NCBI GenBank assembly: GCA_030432775.1
Contig: JAUILO010000016.1
Location: 1 to 23,168 of the forward strand
Direction of reading: 5' to 3'
Origin: Alphaproteobacteria bacterium
GTDB taxonomy: Bacteria; Pseudomonadota; Alphaproteobacteria; Micavibrionales; Micavibrionaceae
Length of the DNA: 23,168 nt
A program made the position numbers and the translations under genes. The notes under the pieces are model-generated. The model was given only the letters and a program-made list of their open reading frames with translations, was not told the DNA's origin and searched no databases. Positions 16,933 through 22,511 of the stretch are shown in pieces; the first letter of the stretch is position 1, and each line of letters opens with the position of its first letter.

Positions 16933-16958
16933 ATGTATTAGGAAAATCGTAATTCTTG

Positions 16959-16975
16959 TGCTATAATATTATAAT
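16959..16975 (+). promoter_or_regulatory. Extended -10 promoter with duplicated TATAAT
   Basis: TGCTATAAT (16959-16967) is a perfect extended -10 element (TG-N-TATAAT), and a second TATAAT follows at 16970-16975 because the 8-bp unit TATAATAT is repeated. No good -35 box is seen, which extended -10 promoters tolerate. Transcription would begin shortly before the ribosome site of the 96-aa gene at 17002. Confidence 0.6.
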
Positions 16976-17001
16976 ATATTTAGAAAAAGGATTTTTCGAT
17001 A

Positions 17002-17292
17002 ATGGTTGGTCTGCTAGAAGGTGGCTCAGGATCAGTGTTGGGAACAGTTGATTTATTGACTGCGGCCCGCAGTTATACTCCCGGTATCGGGCTGTCTGCA
17101 TCCAGCAGAGCTTTAACCAACCAATTTCTTAGCCAGTCATCAAGTGGCGTAAACAGCATATTATCATTGGCCGCTGGTTCTTCGGCAACTATAGAAGGTT
17201 TACAACAAAAAATTCTAGCCTTGCGCGCAAGTGTTCCTGAATCAAAACTTGCTCCGTCATTGCGTGGACAGGAAGTTGATACCGAGGCCTAA
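17002..17292 (+). CDS. Hypothetical protein, 96 aa
   Basis: I do not recognise this protein. It has 96 residues, rich in Ser, Leu, Gly and Ala, with no membrane segment, signal peptide or cysteine. The first part (MVGLLEGGSGSVLGTVDLL) is Gly-rich, the middle contains a Ser cluster (SQSSSGVNS), and residues 62-78 (ATIEGLQQKILALRASV) could form a helix. The tail is polar and acidic. It looks genuinely expressed: an extended -10 promoter lies about 35 nt upstream and an AAAAGGA ribosome site 10 nt before the ATG. It stands alone between kdsA and eno, where most relatives have no gene, so it may be lineage-specific. Confidence 0.7.
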   Translation: MVGLLEGGSGSVLGTVDLLTAARSYTPGIGLSASSRALTNQFLSQSSSGVNSILSLAAGSSATIEGLQQKILALRASVPESKLAPSLRGQEVDTEA

Positions 17293-17362
17293 AAGGCCAT
17301 GTGTACGCGCAATTTTCCCGTCATTCTCATTTCAAAATCACAGGCAACGTAACAGGCAAATC

Positions 17363-17400
17363 AAAATTCCCTTTCTGCTATCAATTTGCAGTAGAATTTT
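17363..17400 (+). terminator. Possible terminator after the 96-aa gene
   Basis: AAAATTC (17363-17369) pairs with GAATTTT (17394-17400), and inside it CTGC (17375-17378) with GCAG (17388-17391), separated by an uneven internal loop. The stem ends in TTTT followed by A, so the U-tract is short. In the same gap (17293-17471) ACAGGCAA is repeated at 17340 and 17352. No definite eno promoter was found. Confidence 0.3.
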
Positions 17401-17471
17401 ATTGCTCGGCATGCTATCAAAACGCAGTAATAATAACGCTTTTCACAATTTCATATGCATAGGAGCAATAC

Positions 17472-18791
17472 ATGAGCGCCATTATCGATATTACAGGTAG
17501 ACAAATTCTGGATAGCCGCGGAAACCCAACTGTTGAAGTTGACGTTACATTGGAAAGTGGTGCAATGGGGCGTGCTGGTGTTCCATCTGGTGCATCGACA
17601 GGCGCTTATGAAGCGATAGAGCTTCGTGATGGCGATAAATCTGTATATGGCGGCAAAGGTGTATTAAAGGCTGTTGATAATATCAATACTGTTATTTTCG
17701 AAGAGCTGGCTGGCCATGAAGCAGAAGACCAGATCTATATTGATCAGCTCATGATTGCTCTTGATGGCACAGATAACAAAGCCAATTTGGGCGCGAACGC
17801 TATTTTGGGTGTGTCAATGGCAGTTGCCAAAGCAATGGCCGAAGAACTATGCATGCCTTTATATCGCTACATTGGCGGTAGCTACGCGCATTTGTTGCCA
17901 ACACCGATGATGAACATCATTAATGGCGGTTCACATGCTGATAATCCTGTCGATATTCAGGAATTTATGGTGATGCCTGTCGGGTTTGAAAGCTTTGAAG
18001 ATGGCTTGCGTTGTGGCGCAGAAATTTTCCACTCGCTGAAAAAAGAACTTTCAAAAGCCGGCCTTGATACCAATGTTGGTGATGAAGGTGGTTTTGCGCC
18101 TGCGGTTGCGTCAACAACCGAAGCGATTGATTACATTATGAAGGCTATTGAATCTGCGGGTTATAAACCGGGTGAACAGGTTACGCTCGCGCTTGATGCT
18201 GCATCAACTGAGTTCTACAAAAACGGTAAATACGAGCTGGCTGGCGAGGGCAAAAGCCTTGGTTCTGACGAGATGGTTCGTTACTACGAAGATCTATGTA
18301 GCAAATACCCGATTACATCTATTGAAGATGGGATGGATGAAAATGACTGGGATGGCTGGGTTGCTTTAACGCAGGCAATTGGCGATCGTGTTCAGATTGT
18401 GGGTGATGATTTATTTGTTACAAACTCCAAACGTCTTGCCAAAGGTATTGAGCTTGGCGCAGGTAACGCGATTTTGGTTAAGGTCAACCAGATTGGTTCA
18501 TTGACCGAGACACTCGAAACTGTGCAAATGGCTCAGAAAGCTGGTTTTGGTGTTGTATTATCTCATAGATCAGGTGAAACAGAAGACACAACTATTGCTG
18601 ATTTAGCTGTAGCGACAAATGCCGGGCAGATTAAGACAGGTTCACTATCAAGAACAGATCGTCTGGCTAAATATAACCAGCTCCTTCGCATTTCAGAAGA
18701 GCTAGGTCCGCAATCATCATATGCAGGGGTGTCTATTTTAAGACAGAAACCTTGTTGCTCTTCAAAAGCATCAAAGAAGAATGCAGCGTAG
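17472..18791 (+). CDS. eno: Enolase (phosphopyruvate hydratase)
   Basis: Converts 2-phosphoglycerate to phosphoenolpyruvate in glycolysis and may join the RNA degradosome. Family motifs are complete: ITGRQILDSRGNPTVEVDV, VPSGASTGAYEA, NVGDEGGFAP, EDGMDENDWDGW, IVGDDLFVTN, ILVKVNQIGSLTET and SHRSGETEDT. The start at 17472 has a textbook AGGAG 6 nt upstream. The 439-aa protein is slightly longer than usual: where relatives end soon after YAG-x-SIL, this one adds about 15 residues, rich in Ser and Lys with a Cys-Cys pair (QKPCCSSKASKKNAA). A tautomerase-like gene starts 3 bp after its stop, so the two share an mRNA. Confidence 0.98.
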   Translation: MSAIIDITGRQILDSRGNPTVEVDVTLESGAMGRAGVPSGASTGAYEAIELRDGDKSVYGGKGVLKAVDNINTVIFEELAGHEAEDQIYIDQLMIALDGTDNKANLGANAILGVSMAVAKAMAEELCMPLYRYIGGSYAHLLPTPMMNIINGGSHADNPVDIQEFMVMPVGFESFEDGLRCGAEIFHSLKKELSKAGLDTNVGDEGGFAPAVASTTEAIDYIMKAIESAGYKPGEQVTLALDAASTEFYKNGKYELAGEGKSLGSDEMVRYYEDLCSKYPITSIEDGMDENDWDGWVALTQAIGDRVQIVGDDLFVTNSKRLAKGIELGAGNAILVKVNQIGSLTETLETVQMAQKAGFGVVLSHRSGETEDTTIADLAVATNAGQIKTGSLSRTDRLAKYNQLLRISEELGPQSSYAGVSILRQKPCCSSKASKKNAA

Positions 18792-18794
18792 ATC

Positions 18795-18998
18795 ATGCCG
18801 TTTGTAAATATCAGAATGGTCGAAGGGCCGGCAAGCGAAGAGCAGAAATCGGAGATCGCACGCGAGATCACCGATCTGCTTCAGCGTGTGCTTGGTAAAG
18901 ATCCGGCAAATACGCATATCGCTTTTGAAGAGTTCTCTGCGGAGAACTGGGCCATTAAGGGTAAGCTTGTGAAGAAACTTCGTGAGGATGCGCAGTAA
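18795..18998 (+). CDS. 4-oxalocrotonate tautomerase family protein
   Basis: A 67-aa protein that begins Met-Pro, so removal of Met exposes the catalytic N-terminal proline of this superfamily. It matches the short beta-alpha-beta subunit: PFVNIRMVEGPASEEQKSEIA, a helix to about residue 33, then NTHIAFEEFSAENWAIKG, close to the ENW-x-I-x-G pattern of small family members. These enzymes keto-enol isomerise small acids, but the natural substrate here is unknown. The start codon lies 3 bp after the eno stop with no ribosome site of its own, so translation is probably coupled to eno. Its link to enolase is interesting because the eno product and substrate are enol-type compounds, but that is only suggestive. 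A strong terminator follows. Confidence 0.87.
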   Translation: MPFVNIRMVEGPASEEQKSEIAREITDLLQRVLGKDPANTHIAFEEFSAENWAIKGKLVKKLREDAQ

Positions 18999-19050
18999 GG
19001 CTGTTCTTCCTTAAGATACGCCGCGAGCAAGGCGTTTCATATATGTTTAG

Positions 19051-19110
19051 ACCTTTATTTCCTCTTATGTTCCGGTAGGAGGGAATAAAGGTAATTTTTT
19101 TGATTTTTTT
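19051..19110 (+). terminator. Strong intrinsic terminator of the eno-tautomerase operon
   Basis: ACCTTTATTTCCTC (19051-19064) pairs over 14 bp (one G-U) with GAGGGAATAAAGGT (19079-19092) around a 14-nt loop, followed by seven T at 19095-19101 and seven more at 19104-19110. A weaker hairpin, ACGCC/GGCGT (19018-19035), stands just before it. This separates eno from ftsB. Confidence 0.9.
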
Positions 19111-19141
19111 CAAATAGGAAAAAAGTGAGTCATTAGAATCA

Positions 19142-19177
19142 CTTAGTGTTGATGTTCTTTTTATGTTCTCAACTAAG
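19142..19177 (+). other. Imperfect inverted repeat around the ftsB LexA-type site
   Basis: CTTA...GTTGA (19142-19152) can pair with TCAACTAAG (19169-19177) as a 9-bp stem with a 2-nt bulge, placing the GTTC-N7-GTTC site in the loop. Downstream, TTGATTCAATTGCAC (19181-19195) is partly repeated as TTGATTGCAC (19204-19213), and GAATC/GATTC (19214-19229) form a short inverted repeat. No function is assigned. Confidence 0.25.
19154..19168 (+). promoter_or_regulatory. Candidate LexA (SOS) box upstream of ftsB
   Basis: GTTCTTTTTATGTTC fits GTTC-N7-GTTC exactly. With flanks, both this site and the lexA operator read ATGTTCT followed by six bases and GTTCT. It lies 70 bp before the ftsB start and after the upstream terminator, in the region where a ftsB promoter must be. 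No clear promoter hexamers overlap it. Eight fixed bases would be expected to occur by chance about 0.7 times in a window this size on both strands, so position and extended match are the main support. Confidence 0.5.
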
Positions 19178-19238
19178 CTGTTGATTCAATTGCACTTTTT
19201 CGCTTGATTGCACGAATCGTTTATGATTCTATAGAGAT

Positions 19239-19553
19239 ATGAGATACATACTTAATCACCGCCATATTATCCGCCAAAACTTTCTTTCTATTTTAGGAGT
19301 AAGTTTGTTCATTTATTTTTCATACCACGCGCTTATGGGTGATAGAGGCTATCTGAAATATATGGGATTACAGCATCAGGTTCAGGATGCTTCTGTGCAG
19401 CTTTCCAGTCTTAAAACTGAGCGTGAGCAACTTGAAAGCAAAGTTGTTCAGATGCGTCCTGGGTCAATTAATTATGATCTTTTAGAGGAGCGTGTGCGTC
19501 TAGTGCTTGGTTATAGCTTCTCAGACGAGCTGACCTTCATAGACAATAAATAG
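19239..19553 (+). CDS. ftsB: FtsB/DivIC-type septum formation initiator
   Basis: Bitopic inner-membrane division protein that, with FtsL and FtsQ, links early and late divisome parts. The 104-aa protein has a short basic cytoplasmic tail, one membrane helix (about residues 15-32, FLSILGVSLFIYFSYHAL), the GDRGYLKY element, a coiled coil (about 42-72, QHQVQDASVQLSSLKTEREQ...) and the alphaproteobacterial C-terminal pattern NYDLLEERVRLVLGYS. The ATG at 19239 has only a weak GAG-type site. Its location just upstream of pdhA is standard for alphaproteobacteria, although the 162-bp gap here suggests separate control of pdh. A LexA-type site lies upstream. Confidence 0.93.
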   Translation: MRYILNHRHIIRQNFLSILGVSLFIYFSYHALMGDRGYLKYMGLQHQVQDASVQLSSLKTEREQLESKVVQMRPGSINYDLLEERVRLVLGYSFSDELTFIDNK

Positions 19554-19571
19554 CGACATAGTAGCGAAAAG

Positions 19572-19598
19572 ACAGTGTTAATGCTGCACTGTGGCAGC
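19572..19598 (+). other. Mutually exclusive hairpins between ftsB and pdhA
   Basis: ACAGTG (19572-19577) can pair with CACTGT (19587-19592), or GCTGC (19583-19587) with GCAGC (19594-19598); the two stems overlap and cannot coexist. The rest of the 19554-19715 gap holds a TATACT (19623-19628) without a good -35 box. An attenuator or switch is conceivable, but there is no downstream terminator stem. Confidence 0.3.
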
Positions 19599-19715
19599 GA
19601 ACGTGTATTTTTGGACTGGAACTATACTTTAAAATAGTGTAGCAAATTGGTATCCACATGGTACGGGGTAGATTACCGACTGGAAATTAGGCAACTAGAT
19701 ATTAGGAGGTCTTTT

Positions 19716-20789
19716 GTGACTGCATCAAGTAAAGCCACCAAAAAGACTACAAAGAAGAGTTCTGATAAGAAAGCTTCTGCTAGCAAAACACCAAGTTTAA
19801 AATCTGTTTCAAACAGCGCCAAAAAACCAACAACTGAAGAAATGCTATCTTTGTATAAGGATATGCTTTTGATCCGCCGCTTTGAAGAAAAAGCCGGTCA
19901 GTTATACGGTATGGGCCTTATTGGTGGTTTTTGTCACCTTTATATTGGTCAGGAAGCCGTTGTAACGGGCATTCAATCGGTTCAGGAAGAACAGGATACT
20001 GTTATCACAACATATCGTGATCACGGTCATATGCTTGCTTGTGGTATGGATCCAAAAGGCGTTATGGCTGAGCTTACTGGCCGTACAGGTGGCTATTCAA
20101 GCGGTAAAGGTGGTTCTATGCACATGTTCAGCCGCGAAAAGAACTTTTATGGCGGTCACGGTATCGTCGGCGCGAGTACTGCTATTGGTACAGGTCTTGG
20201 TTTTTCACATCAATATAAGGGCGATAACGGCGTTGCTGTAGCTTATATGGGTGATGGTTCTGCTAATCAAGGACAGGTTGCGGAAAGTTACAACATGGCA
20301 GCGCTTTGGAAGCTTCCAGTGCTTTATGTGATTGAAAACAACAAATACGGCATGGGTACCTCTGTGGCGCGTTCATCTGCGGGTGAATTATATCGCCGTG
20401 GTGAAGGCTACGGCATTCCTGGTGAACAAGTTGATGGCATGGATGTGTTTGCAGTTCAAAACGCTGCCAGACAAGCTTTGGATTATATCCGTAGTGGTAA
20501 TGGACCATATATCCTTGAGGTTTTAACCTATCGTTACCGTGGTCATTCTATGTCTGATCCGGCTAAATACAGAAGCAAGGAAGAAGTCGCCAAGTATAAA
20601 GATGAGCAAGATCCTATTGCCCAGGTCAAAAACCTGATGATGGAAGAAGGTATCCCGGAAGATAACCTGAAATCTATCGATAAAGACATCAAAGCGATTA
20701 TTGCTGAAGCTGCACAATTTGCGCAGGAATCTCCAGAACCTCATGTAGACGAACTCTGGACTGATGTCCTGATTCCGGTCGCCGAATAA
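19716..20789 (+). CDS. pdhA: Pyruvate dehydrogenase E1 component, alpha subunit
   Basis: With PdhB it decarboxylates pyruvate using thiamine diphosphate and transfers the acetyl group to E2. The protein shows LIRRFEEKAGQLYGMG, FCHLYIGQEAV, TYRDHGHMLA, the thiamine-diphosphate motif from GDGSANQG to ENNKYGMGT, and YRYRGHSMSDPAKYRSKEE. An in-frame TTG at 19647 exists, but GTG 19716 has a perfect AGGAGGT (19704-19710) 5 nt upstream, giving 357 aa. The first ~37 residues form a low-complexity Lys/Ser/Ala/Thr tail (KKTTKKSSDKKASASK), as often seen in alphaproteobacterial E1-alpha, and may bind E2 or nucleic acid. pdhB follows after 22 bp. Confidence 0.97.
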   Translation: MTASSKATKKTTKKSSDKKASASKTPSLKSVSNSAKKPTTEEMLSLYKDMLLIRRFEEKAGQLYGMGLIGGFCHLYIGQEAVVTGIQSVQEEQDTVITTYRDHGHMLACGMDPKGVMAELTGRTGGYSSGKGGSMHMFSREKNFYGGHGIVGASTAIGTGLGFSHQYKGDNGVAVAYMGDGSANQGQVAESYNMAALWKLPVLYVIENNKYGMGTSVARSSAGELYRRGEGYGIPGEQVDGMDVFAVQNAARQALDYIRSGNGPYILEVLTYRYRGHSMSDPAKYRSKEEVAKYKDEQDPIAQVKNLMMEEGIPEDNLKSIDKDIKAIIAEAAQFAQESPEPHVDELWTDVLIPVAE

Positions 20790-20811
20790 GTTATTTATAA
20801 GGAAACTTAAA

Positions 20812-22275
20812 ATGCCAATAGATATTCTAATGCCTGCCTTATCACCAACAATGACAGAGGGAAACCTCGCCAAATGGCTTGTTAAAGAAGGTGATAGTGT
20901 TGAGTCAGGTGATATAATAGCCGAGATTGAAACAGATAAAGCGACAATGGAAGTTGAAGCAGTGGACGAGGGCACAATCGGCAAGATTGTCATTGCCGAG
21001 GGCAGTGAAAATGTTCCTGTAAATGCTATTATTGCTGTGTTGCTTGAAGAGGGGGAGAATGAATCCGATATTGGAAGTGCTTCTGCTCCGGCAGCGCCAT
21101 CTGCGCCTGTGCAAGAATCTCCGCAAGCTGTTGCGGCCAGTGCAGCGCCATCTGCGCCGAGCGCTATTGCCGATATTCCTGCCTCTGGCCAGATTGTAGG
21201 TAAAGCAATTGAAAATCGCGATATTTTGTATGCGCAAGGTGCTGTGTTAGAGCCACAGCCATTTGATGAAGCTGCATTTTTCTCTAAAGCCACTGAAACT
21301 GTTCAGGTGCGTGAAGCGTTGCGTGATGCAATGGCCGAAGAAATGCGCGCTGATGAAGCTGTTTACATTATGGGTGAAGAAGTTGCCGAATATCAAGGCG
21401 CCTATAAAGTCACGCAAGGCTTGCTTGATGAGTTTGGAGATAAACGCGTTATTGATACACCCATCACAGAACATGGTTTTGCAGGTATTGCCGTAGGTAG
21501 TGCATTTAACGGTTTGAAACCTATTGTCGAATTTATGACTATGAACTTTGCGATGCAGGCGATTGACCATATTATCAACTCTGCGGCTAAAACATTATAT
21601 ATGGCCGGTGGCCAGCTTGGTTGTCCGATTGTATTCCGCGCGCCTAACGGTGCAGCCGCTCGTGTTGGCGCGCAGCATTCGCAGTGTTACGCGAGCTGGT
21701 ATGGCCATATTCCCGGGTTGAAAGTTGTTTCTCCTTGGTCTGCGGCAGATGCCAAAGGTCTTTTAAAAGCAGCAATACGTGACCCGAACCCTGTCGTGTT
21801 CCTTGAAAACGAAATGCTATATGGCCAGACATTCGAAGTGCCGACCGATGAGGATTACGTTATTCCGATCGGTCGTGCCAAAGTTGAAAGAGAAGGCACA
21901 GATGTGACTTTGGTTGCGTTTTCTATTATGGTCGGTAAATCTCTTGAGGCTGCCGAGAAGCTGGCTGAGCAAGGCATTAGTGCGGAAGTTATAAATCTGC
22001 GTACTATTCGTCCGCTTGATCGTTATACAATTTTGCAAAGTCTGAAGAAAACAAACAGATTAGTCAGCGTTGAAGAAGGCTGGCCTTTTGCCGGTGTAGG
22101 GGCGGAAATCTCCGCACTATGTATGGAAGAAGGTTTTGATTATCTGGATGCGCCGATTAAACGTGTCTGTTCTGCGGATGTGCCACTACCTTACGCTTCG
22201 AATTTAGAAGCTCTGGCTTTGCCGCAGGTTGATGAAATTGTCCATGCGGCAAAGGAGGTTTGCTATAAGAGCTAA
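20812..22275 (+). CDS. pdhB: Pyruvate dehydrogenase E1 component, beta subunit, with N-terminal lipoyl domain
   Basis: Second half of the E1 active site. Residues 1-82 are a biotinyl/lipoyl domain with the lipoylated Lys43 in ETDKATME. An Ala/Pro/Ser-rich linker follows (about 85-130), then a pyrimidine-binding transketolase domain (about 160-335; VREALRDAM, GEEVAEYQGAYKVTQGL, DTPITEHGFAG, GAQHSQ) and a C-terminal domain (about 345-480; NLRTIRPLD, VEEGWPFAGVG). A lipoyl domain on E1-beta is known from Sinorhizobium and other alphaproteobacteria. Its first 50 residues are nearly identical to those of PdhC downstream, while the codons differ at many silent sites, so the copies are old or kept similar by selection. 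AAGGAA precedes the ATG by 8 nt. pdhC does not follow directly: 236 bp lie between. Confidence 0.97.
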   Translation: MPIDILMPALSPTMTEGNLAKWLVKEGDSVESGDIIAEIETDKATMEVEAVDEGTIGKIVIAEGSENVPVNAIIAVLLEEGENESDIGSASAPAAPSAPVQESPQAVAASAAPSAPSAIADIPASGQIVGKAIENRDILYAQGAVLEPQPFDEAAFFSKATETVQVREALRDAMAEEMRADEAVYIMGEEVAEYQGAYKVTQGLLDEFGDKRVIDTPITEHGFAGIAVGSAFNGLKPIVEFMTMNFAMQAIDHIINSAAKTLYMAGGQLGCPIVFRAPNGAAARVGAQHSQCYASWYGHIPGLKVVSPWSAADAKGLLKAAIRDPNPVVFLENEMLYGQTFEVPTDEDYVIPIGRAKVEREGTDVTLVAFSIMVGKSLEAAEKLAEQGISAEVINLRTIRPLDRYTILQSLKKTNRLVSVEEGWPFAGVGAEISALCMEEGFDYLDAPIKRVCSADVPLPYASNLEALALPQVDEIVHAAKEVCYKS

Positions 22276-22295
22276 CCAAACCTACATAGGTTTGG
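22276..22295. other. Perfect palindrome at the pdhB 3' end
   Basis: CCAAACCTA and TAGGTTTGG flank a CA dinucleotide starting at the base after the pdhB stop codon. No T-run follows on the plus strand. On the minus strand it covers the stop codon of the small antisense ORF and is followed by TTAGCTCTT, so it may be that gene's weak terminator, or a 3'-end stabiliser for the pdhAB message. Confidence 0.5.
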
Positions 22296-22422
22296 GAGCG
22301 CGACGAGACATAATGTTATTAAGCTGTCTATCTCTAACTCTTTCAGCACGTGGAGAAGTACCGCGTCTGAAAGAAGCGTCAGTAAAAGCGCTATTCATTC
22401 TGGGTATTCTGCTAACTGGCAT
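22282..22422 (-). CDS. Candidate small basic protein, 46 aa, antisense between pdhB and pdhC
   Basis: I do not recognise this protein. It starts MPVSRIPRMNSAF and ends MSRRAPKPM, has 46 residues, ten of them Arg and one Lys against three acidic residues, and no membrane segment. The frame remains open further upstream (to 22572), but only the ATG at 22422 has proper signals: AGGAG (22430-22434) 7 nt before it and a TTGTAT-17-TATAAT promoter giving a leader of about 25 nt. The stop lies in a palindrome. It runs against the pdh operon, so its transcript would collide with pdhB-pdhC read-through. The ORF contains a 14-bp hairpin, so the alternative is a structured antisense RNA or a mobile palindromic repeat whose frame is open by chance. 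The initiation signals make a real gene likelier than not. Confidence 0.5.
   Translation of the reverse strand: MPVSRIPRMNSAFTDASFRRGTSPRAERVRDRQLNNIMSRRAPKPM
22339..22374. other. 14-bp stem-loop between pdhB and pdhC
   Basis: TCTTTCAG (22339-22346), a bulged C, and ACGTGG (22348-22353) pair with CCGCGT (22361-22366) and CTGAAAGA (22367-22374) around the 7-nt loop AGAAGTA. The stem has one T-G wobble. A weaker stem (AGACA/TGTCT, 22305-22329, with inner TAAT/ATTA) precedes it, and GCAT-TTT-AGGT / ACCTATGC (22419-22451) follows, so much of this gap is structured. Confidence 0.5.
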
Positions 22423-22453
22423 TTTAGGTCTCCTTTTTAGTTTACCTATGCAA

Positions 22454-22482
22454 ATTATACAAAAAAACTGTGTGAAATACAA
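22454..22482 (-). promoter_or_regulatory. Predicted promoter of the small antisense gene
   Basis: On the minus strand TTGTAT (22477-22482), a 17-bp spacer and a perfect TATAAT (22454-22459) point into the pdhB-pdhC gap. The expected start near 22447 precedes the ribosome site at 22430-22434. Confidence 0.5.
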
Positions 22483-22511
22483 ATAAAACCATATTTTAGG
22501 GATTATAAAAC

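Noticed and set aside
19647..19715. Upstream TTG start for pdhA adding 23 residues
   Set aside because: A perfect AGGAGGT 5 nt before GTG 19716 decides the start; the extra residues are not family-like.
20523..21293. 256-aa open frame on the minus strand across pdhA and pdhB
   Set aside because: It is antisense to two certain genes, rich in Ser/Ala/Ile typical of shadow frames over Ala/Glu-rich coding DNA, and has no promoter or ribosome site. A similar 165-aa frame at 22496-22993 mirrors the pdhC lipoyl domain and is rejected for the same reason.
22313..22486. 57-aa plus-strand ORF with a hydrophobic stretch in the pdhB-pdhC gap
   Set aside because: It lacks a convincing ribosome site and is the opposite strand of the better-supported minus ORF with promoter and AGGAG. 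It stays possible but is less likely.
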